From NCBI GenBank assembly GCA_018830765.1, contig JAHJRJ010000019.1, forward strand, positions 1 through 22,137: 22,137 nucleotides of DNA. Direction: 5' to 3'. Of this stretch, positions 7,071 through 14,942 are shown one piece after another. How positions within the stretch are numbered: position 1 is the first letter of the stretch; each line of letters begins with the position of its first letter. Position numbers and translations under genes: made by a program. The DNA is from Bacteroidota bacterium. Its GTDB lineage: Bacteria > Bacteroidota > Ignavibacteria > UBA10030 > BY39. The notes below the pieces were generated by a model, which saw only the letters and a program-made list of their open reading frames with translations, made no database searches and had not been told where the DNA came from.

Positions 7071-7577
7071 CTTTCCGACTCATCCCCTCTACAACCTACC
7101 TACGGTATCGTAGAATCTGTCCGAAAAGTCTAACCGAAGGCTGTCACAGCTTGTCCCGCTATTAGCGGGAAACCATTTCGTGACAGCAAATTGTTCAAAA
7201 CTTGTCCCGATTTTATCGGGACGAATCATTTTTTGTGTCATCGTATGCCCGCCAGCCATCTGTCGGGCTGGGACGATGACACCCAAGTTTATGTATTTCT
7301 ATATTTTCGGACAAAATCGTAGACCCAAACCGGGGGTGACTAAAAAATCCGATTTTATGATGTAGCGCGAACTTTAGTTCGCTTATTTCATTCATTTTGA
7401 CGAAATAAATTTCGTGCTACAATCTATTTCTTTACTTTTTAGTCAACCTCGGAGTTTGGACTAAACTATTAAAGATCTACGACTTAACGGAGTCGTACCT
7501 ACGGCCTCGTAGAGGTATCGTAGATAGAATCGTTGAGGGGTTGAGTTATAATTATCCACTTGCGTAACATCACTCCT
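7071..7577. repeat. composite palindromic repeat, copy 1
   Basis: This is about 0.5 kb and matches 9411-9829 in the same orientation from CTTTC..ACTCATCCCC to TGCGTAACATCA. It is built of small inverted repeats: TCCCGCT-ATT-AGCGGGA (7154-7170), GTCCCGAT-TTT-ATCGGGAC (7204-7222), a 10-bp pair GTGTCATCGT/ACGATGACAC, GCGAAC-TTTA-GTTCGC (7367-7382), ACGAAAT-AA-ATTTCGT (7400-7415), and several CTACGA/TCGTAG units. Compared with copy 2 it has extra segments of 53 bp (7178-7230, between CATT direct repeats) and about 72 bp (7290-7361), and an 11-bp insert near 7500. It contains no credible ORF and no transposase. The family is not one I recognise. Confidence 0.85.
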
Positions 7578-7790
7578 TAATATAAAATTTTAATTCAAAT
7601 CCTACATAAGTACTTTTGATTTCACTCCTTCTGTCTGTCCCTGTATAAGTTCTAAACGACGAATTATTTACACTCAATATTAATGAAAAACTTTTTGAGT
7701 GCGGGTAAATCATACTCGCGCCATAGACGAAAGGTGTAGAGTTGTTATTATCAATTTTGTAATTATCGACAAATATAATATCTTAATCAT
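7570..7790 (-). pseudogene. outer-membrane beta-barrel protein remnant
   Basis: Directly after the htpX stop on the minus strand, AAAGGAG is followed by ATG at 7790 and a short signal-peptide-like start (MIKILYLSI). Without a stop in between, but in a different frame, the DNA then encodes NYKIDNNNSTPFVYGASM, YPHSKSFSLILSVNNSSF and the ending STYVGFELKFYIKE, stop at 7570. Alternating hydrophobic and polar residues with an aromatic near the C-terminus are typical of the last strands of outer-membrane beta-barrels. The gene thus seems to have lost its middle, leaving its start and its end. Its stop codon lies within the right edge of repeat copy 1. Confidence 0.6.
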
Positions 7791-7802
7791 TTCACTTCTC
7801 CT

Positions 7803-8804
7803 TTAAAGTTGTTGATAAGCCATTGATTTTAATGCTAAAATCCGTTTCGAGATTGGCGGATGTGTCGCGAACAAGTCGGCAAAACTTCCCTCGCGCTCGT
7901 TAACTTTTAACCCCAAAGGATTTACTATACATAAGTGGGCAGAACCTCTTTTGATTGATTTTGTCGGTTCTGCGGCTTTTTCTATTTTTTCGAGAGCTTC
8001 TGCAAGTGCCAGCGGGTTACGTGTAAGCTCAGCCCCAGAAGCATCGGCTAAATATTCCCTCCTCCGGGAAACAGCCATCGCTAACAAACGACTTAATATT
8101 GGCGCGAGGATAACTCCTATTATCCATATGACGAAAAGTATAATTACTATAGGTCCGCCACTACCACCGCCGCGTGAAGAACGTTTACGTCCGCCGCTTA
8201 ATCCACCAAACCTCATACCGCGAATCGCAAAATCAGATAGCAAAGCAATAGCTCCAACCAGAGCTGCTATAATTGTCATCAATCTGATGTCGTAATTTTT
8301 TATGTGGCTCATTTCGTGCGCCACTACAGCCTGAAGTTCTTCGCGATTAAGTTTCTCCAGCAACCCTTCAGTTACGGCAATGTATGAGTTGTCCGGATTT
8401 TTACCTGTGGCAAATGCGTTCGGGTCGTGGTCGGGGATAATATAAACTTTCGGCATAGGTAAACCAGAAGCGATTTTCATCTCTTCTACAACATTTCGTA
8501 GTGTTTGATATTTGGGGTTGCTCTCTGGCACAGGAAAAGCGCCTGCCGAACTGAGTACAGCTTTTGCGCCGCTCTGCAGCCCGTATGTTGCAAATATACT
8601 GCTGAAAATTAATGCAAAAAACGTCGCGACCGGAAAGCCGTAGCTTTCGCCGACTAACCCAAGCGGGTCGTTCCCAAAATAAAAAAAGTCGAAACCGTAT
8701 CCTAACAAAGTGAAAAAGAGAATAAATACTATCATTATTAAAATAGTAAGTCGTATATTACGCCTCTGTTGTTCGTAAATATTTACAAACCTTAAATCCG
8801 GCAT
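7803..8804 (-). CDS. htpX: HtpX-like membrane zinc metalloprotease (M48)
   Basis: This is a 333-residue inner-membrane M48 peptidase of protein quality control. Two hydrophobic segments lie near residues 20-40 and 57-72. The zinc motif HEMSH is at 153-157, in AVVAHEMSHIKNYDIRL, and is followed by membrane segments near 165-190 and 208-226. The third zinc ligand is probably Glu230 in SRRREYLADA. The FATHPPISKRI motif near the C-terminus is typical of HtpX. A glycine/arginine/serine-rich linker (GGRKRSSRGGGSGG) precedes the last membrane pair. It starts one base after the lemA stop, which is the common lemA-htpX operon. Confidence 0.93.
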   Translation of the reverse strand: MPDLRFVNIYEQQRRNIRLTILIMIVFILFFTLLGYGFDFFYFGNDPLGLVGESYGFPVATFFALIFSSIFATYGLQSGAKAVLSSAGAFPVPESNPKYQTLRNVVEEMKIASGLPMPKVYIIPDHDPNAFATGKNPDNSYIAVTEGLLEKLNREELQAVVAHEMSHIKNYDIRLMTIIAALVGAIALLSDFAIRGMRFGGLSGGRKRSSRGGGSGGPIVIILFVIWIIGVILAPILSRLLAMAVSRRREYLADASGAELTRNPLALAEALEKIEKAAEPTKSIKRGSAHLCIVNPLGLKVNEREGSFADLFATHPPISKRILALKSMAYQQL

Positions 8805-8805
8805 A

Positions 8806-9369
8806 TTATTTCTTTAAAGATAAATCAACTTTCGGAACTTCTCTTTCTTCAGCGATTGTAACCTCGAATAATTCTGCTCTTTTAAAATTAAAAACGTTTG
8901 AGATAATATTCGCGGGAAAAACTTCTTGTGCTATATTAAATTTCATCGCGATGTCGTTATAGAATTGGCGGGCAAAGCTAACTTTGTTTTCGGTGCTCGT
9001 TAATTCTTCCTGTAACTGCATTACGTTTTGGTTCGCTTTTAAATTCGGGTAATTTTCGAACAGCGCAAAAAGCCGTGTTAACACACCCGATAACTCGCCT
9101 TCTTTCACAGCCGCGTCCTTAACGCCTTTTGCATTGATGGCAGCATTACGGGCTTCTATAACTTGTCTGAGTGTATCCTGCTCGAATTTCATATACCCTT
9201 TAACAGTATTTACTAAATTTGGAATTAGATCGTGCCGGCGTTTTAGCTGCACATCAATCTGTTTCCACCCATTCTCAACTTGATTGCGCAATGTGATTAG
9301 AGCATTGTATTTCAATATTACATAACCACCTGCAACAACGACGAGTATTAAAATAACGAATAGTTCCAT
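8806..9369 (-). CDS. lemA: LemA family protein
   Basis: The product has 187 residues with an N-terminal membrane anchor (MELFVILILVVVAGGYVIL) followed by the helical LemA domain: YNALITLRNQVENGWKQIDV, the RRHDLIPNLVNTVKGY signature, and later FNIAQEVFPANIISNVFNF. LemA proteins are membrane-anchored helical bundles of unclear biochemical role, often coupled to HtpX. I choose the ATG at 9369 because AGGAG lies 8 bases upstream and the anchor begins at once. An upstream in-frame ATG at 9423 would start inside the edge of repeat copy 2 and add 18 polar residues before the anchor. Confidence 0.93.
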   Translation of the reverse strand: MELFVILILVVVAGGYVILKYNALITLRNQVENGWKQIDVQLKRRHDLIPNLVNTVKGYMKFEQDTLRQVIEARNAAINAKGVKDAAVKEGELSGVLTRLFALFENYPNLKANQNVMQLQEELTSTENKVSFARQFYNDIAMKFNIAQEVFPANIISNVFNFKRAELFEVTIAEEREVPKVDLSLKK

Positions 9370-9410
9370 AGAATTTCTCCTGCTTATTTTTAAATTCCTG
9401 TATAAATTAT

Positions 9411-9829
9411 CTTTCGAACTCATCCCCCTCTACGACCTACGGTCTCGTCTACGACTCTTCGAGTCGAAGACTCGTAGAGTAGAGAGGTCGTAGAATCTGT
9501 CCGAAAAGTCTAACCGAAGGCTGTCACAGCTTGTCCTGCTATTAGCGGGAAACCATTTTTTTGTGTCATCGTATGCCCGCCAGCCCCGCCTGTGGCGGGT
9601 CGGGCTGGGACGATGACACCCAAGTTGTAGCGCGAACTTTAGTTCGCTTATTTCATTCATTTTGACGAAATAAATTTCGTGCTACAATCTATTTCTTTAC
9701 TTTTTAGTCAACCTCGGAGTTTGGACTAAACTATTAAAGGTCTACGACTCAACGTAGTCGTACCTACGGTATCGTAGATAGACTCGTTGAGGGGTTGAGT
9801 TCATAATCTGCATTTGCGTAACATCATTA
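9411..9829. repeat. composite palindromic repeat, copy 2
   Basis: This is the second copy of the element at 7071-7577, same orientation, about 2.3 kb away and on the other side of htpX-lemA. Long blocks are nearly identical, for example from GAATCTGTCCGAAAAGTC through the GTGTCATCG arm, and again from GTAGCGCGAAC to GGACTAAACTATTAAAG. It lacks two segments found in copy 1. It has its own extra palindromic material in the head (about 40 bp of nested CTACGA/TCGTAG units at about 9449-9490) and a CCCGCC-TGT-GGCGGG hairpin inside the central stem. One stem carries a C-to-T change that preserves pairing as G-U. It occupies the divergent region between lemA and the Crp/Fnr gene. Confidence 0.85.
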
Positions 9830-9867
9830 AATTAATTAATTAATATTTTATATGCAATTAGAAGTTC

Positions 9868-9896
9868 TTGACTTTAATTTTTTACTCTGCTATATT
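9868..9896 (+). promoter_or_regulatory. sigma70-type promoter of the Crp/Fnr gene
   Basis: TTGACT (9868-9873), a 17-base spacer and TATATT (9891-9896) make a near-consensus -35/-10 pair. Transcription would start at about 9903, only a few bases before ATG 9910 and about 60 before ATG 9964. This rules out the in-frame TTG at 9868 as a start. A TTAA-rich tract (9827-9844) lies just upstream and may act as an UP-like element. Confidence 0.65.
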
Positions 9897-9909
9897 ATTC
9901 AATAAAACT

Positions 9910-10635
9910 ATGATACCAATAATCACTCAATATAAACATCAAGAAACGGGTATAGTCGAAGCTATGCACTTCTTAAGAAACGTTCCAATTTTTTCGGACA
10001 TCGAAGAGAGCGAACTCTTACAAATCGCACGTGTAGGCGTTAGGAAAAAATATAAACGCGGCAGTATGGTTCTTGTCGAAGAAGAGATCGGCACAGCGCT
10101 ATTTGTCATTATTTCTGGAAAAGTTAAAGTTATTCGAAGCGATGATGACGGTAGAGAAGTAATTTTATCAATCTTAGGCGAAAATGATTTCTTCGGAGAA
10201 ATGGCAATACTCGACGGACTGGCGCGTTCTGCCAGCATCGTTGCCATTACTAAAACCGAATTATTTATGATTCATCGCCGCGATTTTCTCAAACTCTTAC
10301 ATGAATATCCAACGGTCGCAATTGCTCTATTAAAAGAATTGACGATGCGACTGCGAAAAGCAGACACTCAAATAAAGAGTCTTTCGCTTAAGGACGCAGC
10401 GGGTAGAGTTGCTAATATAATTTTACAACTCGCGGACGACATCGGCAAGATTAGGAAAGGTAGAGTCGAAATAGATGAACTCCCTCTTCAACAAGACCTA
10501 GCAAACATGGCCGGCACTTCACGCGAAACAATATCGCGTATGGTGCATATGTTTATACGTAAGGGTCACCTTGAATTGCAAGCCAATAAACTAATAATTA
10601 ACGATTACGAAAAATTTAAAAGTTTGTACTTATAA
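9910..10635 (+). CDS. Crp/Fnr family transcriptional regulator
   Basis: From ATG 9910 this is 241 residues. From the start MHFLRNVPIFSDIEESEL (ATG 9964, 223 residues) it would match the usual family N-terminus. A cyclic-nucleotide-binding beta-roll follows, with GENDFFGEMAILDGLARSAS as the phosphate-binding cassette (GE.AIL.G..RSA), so cAMP-type binding is plausible. Then come a dimerisation helix and a C-terminal winged helix-turn-helix (PLQQDLANMAGTSRETISRM). There is no N-terminal cysteine cluster, so it is not an Fe-S FNR sensor. The closely spaced promoter and repeat copy 2 lie upstream. It ends 5 bases before the PHP gene and probably heads that operon. Its targets cannot be read from here. 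Confidence 0.9.
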   Translation: MIPIITQYKHQETGIVEAMHFLRNVPIFSDIEESELLQIARVGVRKKYKRGSMVLVEEEIGTALFVIISGKVKVIRSDDDGREVILSILGENDFFGEMAILDGLARSASIVAITKTELFMIHRRDFLKLLHEYPTVAIALLKELTMRLRKADTQIKSLSLKDAAGRVANIILQLADDIGKIRKGRVEIDELPLQQDLANMAGTSRETISRMVHMFIRKGHLELQANKLIINDYEKFKSLYL

Positions 10636-10640
10636 TTCGT

Positions 10641-11486
10641 ATGAAGGAAAAAAATGAAAAATTAAATAATAAAACCGATTTGCATTTACACACAAATCAT
10701 TCAGACGGTGCACTATCAACTGAGGAATTGTTGACGCGCTCAAAGAAGAATGGTTTGAATTGTATAAGTATAGTCGACCACGATAATGTATCAGCAGTCG
10801 GAGAAGCAATCCCGCTTGGCAAACAATTAGGTATCGAAGTAATTCCGGGTGTCGAACTAAGCACTATAATAAACGATTATGAAATCCACATATTAGGTTA
10901 TTTTATAGACCACAAGAATGAAAATTTGCTGGAATACCTAAAATTTTTTCGTACTGAAAGAATTACACGCGCTAAACGAATCGTAGAAAAACTAAACAAA
11001 TTGAAAATCCCGCTGAAGATAGAATCGGTTTTAGAGCAAGCAAACATAGGAAGTGTAGGCAGACCTCACATTGCAAGCGCATTAGTTGAAGAAGGTTACG
11101 TCGATACTTATTTACAAGCCTTTAGTAGGTACATCAAAAACGGTGGACCGGCTTTTGAAAAAAAATATACGCTGACTCCGGCACAAGCTATTGAACTTAT
11201 CAATAAATCCGGCGGGTTATCGTTTATCGCACATCCCGGCAATCTGATGAACGAAAGCTTGATATACTATCTGTTCAATATAGGAATAGACGGTATCGAA
11301 GTTGTACACCCAAACCACACACCAGAGACCACGGAAAATTTAAAAAAAATTGCAAGCGAATATTTCTTGCTTGAGAGCGGCGGTTCGGACTATCACGGCG
11401 GATTAAAGAACGACGAACATGTTTTGGGGAAATACACCATCCCTACTAAGCACGTAACTGCTATGAAACAGAGATTGTATAAATAA
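10641..11486 (+). CDS. PHP-domain phosphoesterase (TrpH/RNase AM-like)
   Basis: This 281-residue PHP (polymerase and histidinol phosphatase) family metallo-phosphoesterase shows the metal-site motifs in order: DLHLHTNHSDG (13-23), VDHDN (45-49), GVELS (70-74), GRPHIAS, FIAHPGN and GGSDYHGG. This layout, with a helical insert between GVE and HP, matches the TrpH/YciV group, which includes 3',5'-nucleoside bisphosphatase and 5'-3' exoribonuclease (RNase AM) activities. Substrate is inferred from the family only. It follows the Crp/Fnr gene by 5 bases and precedes ribH by 29, so the three look cotranscribed. Confidence 0.88.
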   Translation: MKEKNEKLNNKTDLHLHTNHSDGALSTEELLTRSKKNGLNCISIVDHDNVSAVGEAIPLGKQLGIEVIPGVELSTIINDYEIHILGYFIDHKNENLLEYLKFFRTERITRAKRIVEKLNKLKIPLKIESVLEQANIGSVGRPHIASALVEEGYVDTYLQAFSRYIKNGGPAFEKKYTLTPAQAIELINKSGGLSFIAHPGNLMNESLIYYLFNIGIDGIEVVHPNHTPETTENLKKIASEYFLLESGGSDYHGGLKNDEHVLGKYTIPTKHVTAMKQRLYK

Positions 11487-11515
11487 ATATTTGGAAAATA
11501 TTCACGGGTAACATT

Positions 11516-11998
11516 ATGACGAAAACATTAAACGGTAAACTTTCTGCAAAAGATTTAAAATTCGGAATTGTCGTCAGTCGCTTTAACGATTTCATCACGA
11601 AACGTCTGTTAGACGGAGCTATGGATTGTTTAGAAAGGCATGACGCTGATGTTGATAACTTGACAATAGCATTTTGTCCGGGAGCTTTCGAAATACCTCA
11701 AGTAGCTCAAAAAATGGTTAATTTCGGCAATTTCGATGCTGTAATTTGCATCGGTTGTGTTATCAGAGGTGAAACACCACATTTCGATTATATTGCTGCC
11801 GAAGTAACCAAAGGCGTTGCGCAAATCGGTTTAAGCTCGGAAATTCCGTTAACTTTGGGTGTCCTTACAGCAGATTCATTAGACCAAGCAATCGAAAGAG
11901 CCGGTGCAAAGAGCGGCAACAAAGGATGGGACGCAGCGTTGGGAGCAATCGAGATGGCAAATTTGTACAAATCCATCTCAAAGAAAAAGAACAAATAA
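11516..11998 (+). CDS. ribH: 6,7-dimethyl-8-ribityllumazine synthase
   Basis: This 160-residue lumazine synthase carries out the penultimate step of riboflavin synthesis, condensing the ribityl-aminopyrimidinedione with dihydroxybutanone phosphate. The active-site motifs are present: VVSRFNDFIT (substrate pocket), CPGAFEIPQ, GCVIRGETPHFDYI with the catalytic His89, and GVLTADSLDQAIERAG near the C-terminus. Length is normal for the icosahedral/pentameric enzyme. No other rib genes are nearby. The 29-base gap upstream leaves no room for an FMN riboswitch. It is followed closely by the PorZ-like gene. Confidence 0.97.
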   Translation: MTKTLNGKLSAKDLKFGIVVSRFNDFITKRLLDGAMDCLERHDADVDNLTIAFCPGAFEIPQVAQKMVNFGNFDAVICIGCVIRGETPHFDYIAAEVTKGVAQIGLSSEIPLTLGVLTADSLDQAIERAGAKSGNKGWDAALGAIEMANLYKSISKKKNK

Positions 11999-12012
11999 AA
12001 ATTAATTCTCAC

Positions 12013-14268
12013 ATGTTGATGCGCACTCATTTTTTGTGTTTTTCAATATTATTTTTTTATCTACAATCGTTCAGTGGAATCGGAGACTGGAAAACATTTA
12101 CTTCAAAGCAAAATGTTCGCGACATAGTAGTTAATCAAAACATAGTTTGGGCGGCAACTGATGGCGGGATGTTTTCTTATTCGATAATTGATAGCATCTT
12201 TCAAGAGTTTGCATCTTCGGAAGGATTAAAAACTATTGACCTTAAATCGATAACTATTGACCGATACGGTGCAATTTGGGCGGGTGCATCTAACGGGTAT
12301 TTGCAAAGCTTACAACCTACCAAATCGAAGTGGGGTTATTACGAAGATATTTCCATACTTCCCACACCTGAGAAAGCTATTAACAAATTATCTGTATTCG
12401 GAGATACGCTGTTCATCTGTTCAGAGATAGGACTAAGTGTTTTTAAAATAAGCCAAAACATGTTCGGTGATACGTTTATGAAGTACGGTTCAACCCCTCA
12501 GATCAGCGGCAATGTTAAGTCGATTCTATTAAAGGATGATTCAATTTGGATCGCGACAAAAAACGGACTTGCTTCAGCCTGGCGTTATCATCCAAATTTG
12601 GTTGCGCCTCAATCGTGGAGGGTTTATCAAACTTCGAATGGATTGCCTTCTAATAACATTGCATCACTCGCAGCGTTTTCCAATAATATCTACGTAGGAA
12701 CGACCAACGGTTTAGCAAAATACAACGGCGGAAGGTGGAGTACCGTTGTGGGAACTCCCTCGCTGAACATACTAAGCGTTGCCTCGACGCAAAACTATTT
12801 ATATTTTATTACACAATCGCAGCTATTCAAATTAAATTCTGACAACACAGTCGAATTAGTTGAAAATTTCCCGTCATTAAAACTGACATCAATTTATGTA
12901 ATTAATGATAAAATTTTTGTAGGAACTTCTTCTAAGGGTATAGCTCTCATTTCAGATTCCGGAGTGAAGTATATTTTACCTCCTGGTCCGCCCTCAAATA
13001 ATTTAATCGGTTTAGCCGTTGATGAGAATGGAGATCTTTGGGCTGGCACAGGAACAACCGATGCAGCTCAGGGTTTTGTCCGCTTCGATGGAAAAACCTG
13101 GTTCCAGTATAACGTAAATAATTATCCTCAATTATTGTTTCCATCCTATTATAAAGTAGATATTGGAAGAAATAACACCAAATGGGTAAGCAATTGGGGA
13201 AGAGGCGTTGCGTTGCTAAATGATCAAAATCAGATTGTTAAAGTTTTTAACAAATGGAATGGGTTGCCGCCGACTCTGATGGATGATACGAATTATGTGG
13301 TCGTAGCTGGTGTGGTAACAGATAGACGCGGTAAAGCCTGGATTAATGTTCGAACAGGTAGAGGCGATACAGTTTTAGTTGGCTATCATGCTGACTCTGC
13401 AAAGCTCTCATACGTAAAAACGAATTTTAAGTTCATCTCAACCTCGATTGCGATTGATATGAATGGTACAAAATGGTTGGGTGCAATTCCTGACCCAGAA
13501 TATCCCGAGAAAATTCCCGGCCTTTATTTCTATCATGAAACGGACACCATACGTGGTATGATCCCCGGAACGCGATGGGGAAAGGTTTCAAAAACTAACG
13601 GGTTATCGAGCGACAACATCTCAGTCGTGGCAGTAGATAACAACGGTGAAATTTGGGCTGGCACTACCGATGCAGGCATAAATATAATTTTCGACCCTCT
13701 GAATCCGCTAAACCGTATAGCACAATATAATCCTTTAAGAGACCAAAAAATTAACGACATACTTGTCGACCCACTGGATCAAAAATGGGTAGCGACTCCT
13801 AAAGGAGTTTATCTTCTCACTCCCGATGGTATTTCTATAGTCGCTGAATATACCGTTAAAAACACAGGCGGCAAGCTGCTTGACGATAACGTGATTTCCA
13901 TCGCTATGAATAAAAAAACTGGTGTGATATACTTCGGCACAGACAAAGGCTTATCGGCATTGCAAACGAGTTCGATTACACCTGCTGCAGCATTCGATAA
14001 GATTTTGATTTATCCTAACCCCTACTTAATTCCGTCAGACAATCCAATAATGATTAAAGGACTCGTCAGAAACTCAACACTTAAAATCCTTTCAATCGAC
14101 GGCGAGCTTGTCAAAGAAATTACGACAACCGGCGGAGGAATTTGCGACGATTGGTACGGCAGAGATAAAAACGGAGATTATGTATCAAGCGGCATTTATT
14201 TATTGGTAGCTTACTCCGAAGGAGGCAATCAAATAGGTTTCGGAAAAATTGCAATTATCAGAAAGTAA
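12013..14268 (+). CDS. PorZ-like two-component-regulator-propeller protein with T9SS-type C-terminus
   Basis: From ATG 12013 (751 residues) the product begins with a signal peptide (MLMRTHFLCFSILFFYLQSF). Then come many repeats of the ligand-sensor propeller type, for example NGLPSNNIASLAAF.NNIYVGTTNGLAKY, SNNLIGLAVDENGDLWAGTG and SSDNISVVAVDNNGEIWAGTT, enough for two propellers. The last 85 or so residues form a beta-sandwich starting ILIYPNPYL and including GRDKNGDYVSSGIYLLVAY, the FlgD-like/type A sorting domain of type IX secretion substrates. The early GDWKTFTSKQNVRDI..W.ATDGGMFSY stretch and overall architecture resemble PorZ, the T9SS cell-surface attachment-complex protein. A generic secreted propeller is the alternative. 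There is no kinase domain. Confidence 0.8.
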   Translation: MLMRTHFLCFSILFFYLQSFSGIGDWKTFTSKQNVRDIVVNQNIVWAATDGGMFSYSIIDSIFQEFASSEGLKTIDLKSITIDRYGAIWAGASNGYLQSLQPTKSKWGYYEDISILPTPEKAINKLSVFGDTLFICSEIGLSVFKISQNMFGDTFMKYGSTPQISGNVKSILLKDDSIWIATKNGLASAWRYHPNLVAPQSWRVYQTSNGLPSNNIASLAAFSNNIYVGTTNGLAKYNGGRWSTVVGTPSLNILSVASTQNYLYFITQSQLFKLNSDNTVELVENFPSLKLTSIYVINDKIFVGTSSKGIALISDSGVKYILPPGPPSNNLIGLAVDENGDLWAGTGTTDAAQGFVRFDGKTWFQYNVNNYPQLLFPSYYKVDIGRNNTKWVSNWGRGVALLNDQNQIVKVFNKWNGLPPTLMDDTNYVVVAGVVTDRRGKAWINVRTGRGDTVLVGYHADSAKLSYVKTNFKFISTSIAIDMNGTKWLGAIPDPEYPEKIPGLYFYHETDTIRGMIPGTRWGKVSKTNGLSSDNISVVAVDNNGEIWAGTTDAGINIIFDPLNPLNRIAQYNPLRDQKINDILVDPLDQKWVATPKGVYLLTPDGISIVAEYTVKNTGGKLLDDNVISIAMNKKTGVIYFGTDKGLSALQTSSITPAAAFDKILIYPNPYLIPSDNPIMIKGLVRNSTLKILSIDGELVKEITTTGGGICDDWYGRDKNGDYVSSGIYLLVAYSEGGNQIGFGKIAIIRK

Positions 14269-14278
14269 CTTCACGGAC

Positions 14279-14935
14279 ATGGACTCAAAAAAAGTTACCG
14301 CAGTTATAATTAATTATCAGACACCCGATTTAACCCAGCAAGCGGTATCGTCATTCCGAAAATTTTATCCAGACATATTTCTTGTGCTGATTGACAATGG
14401 CTCGAGAGATGATTCAGTACAACTCCTTAAAAATAATTTCTATCCATATTCACACATCACAAAATTTGTAGTGAATTCTAAAAATATCCATCACGGTCCC
14501 GCAATGCATCAAGCTATGCAGATTGTTGAAAGTGAATTTATACTTTTCATTGATTCGGATTGTGTCGTAATAGAAGGCGGATTTATAGAGAAGATGATTG
14601 AAGTAATAGAATCAGATGCCAACAATTATGCTGTCGGAAAAATGGTATTTATGAACAAACGCGGTTTCGACGTTAAGCAAAACGGCTACAAATACATTCG
14701 TCCAATTTGCATGCTGGTCCGACGTGAATTGTACTTTAAAATAAATTCTTTTGAACGACACGGTACACCTTGCCTAAAAAATATGATAGCGGCCGTCCAT
14801 CGAGGATACAATTTACAGGATTTTGAAATCGATAAATATATTTTTCATAAGGGAAGAGGCACTGCATCACTGCACGGTTACAATTTAGGACTTAAGGGCA
14901 AGATTAATTATCTACTCAATAAATTGGGAATATAG
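14279..14935 (+). CDS. family 2 glycosyltransferase
   Basis: From ATG 14279 this is 218 residues. The GT-A fold is clear: VTAVIINYQTPDLTQQAV at the start, VLIDNGSRDDSVQLL for the nucleotide-sugar pocket, and FILFIDSDCVVIEGGF, whose DSD triad binds the metal. The N-terminus matches rhamnosyl/galactofuranosyl-like GT2 enzymes, but the sugar and acceptor cannot be told. There are no membrane segments, so it is cytosolic or peripheral. It follows the PorZ-like gene by 10 bases and precedes ffh by 7, so it appears to be in the same transcription unit. An upstream TTG at 14249 would overlap the previous gene and is less likely. Confidence 0.85.
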   Translation: MDSKKVTAVIINYQTPDLTQQAVSSFRKFYPDIFLVLIDNGSRDDSVQLLKNNFYPYSHITKFVVNSKNIHHGPAMHQAMQIVESEFILFIDSDCVVIEGGFIEKMIEVIESDANNYAVGKMVFMNKRGFDVKQNGYKYIRPICMLVRRELYFKINSFERHGTPCLKNMIAAVHRGYNLQDFEIDKYIFHKGRGTASLHGYNLGLKGKINYLLNKLGI

Positions 14936-14942
14936 ATAATAG

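Noticed and set aside
7089..7395. Short open frames inside repeat copy 1
   Set aside because: They translate palindromic repeat DNA, overlap each other on both strands, and related peptides appear from copy 2 only because the DNA is repeated; no ribosome-binding site or domain.
9430..9660. 76-codon minus-strand frame in repeat copy 2
   Set aside because: Its peptide resembles a mix of frames from copy 1, explained by shared repeat DNA; indels between copies break the frame, so it is not under protein-level selection.
7071..9829. Insertion sequence or composite transposon
   Set aside because: The flanking copies contain no transposase, no clear terminal inverted repeats and no target duplication around the whole block; called a repeat only.
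11926..12012. Extended N-terminus of the PorZ-like protein overlapping ribH
   Set aside because: The extra 29 codons overlap ribH in another frame and would bury the signal peptide that starts at ATG 12013.
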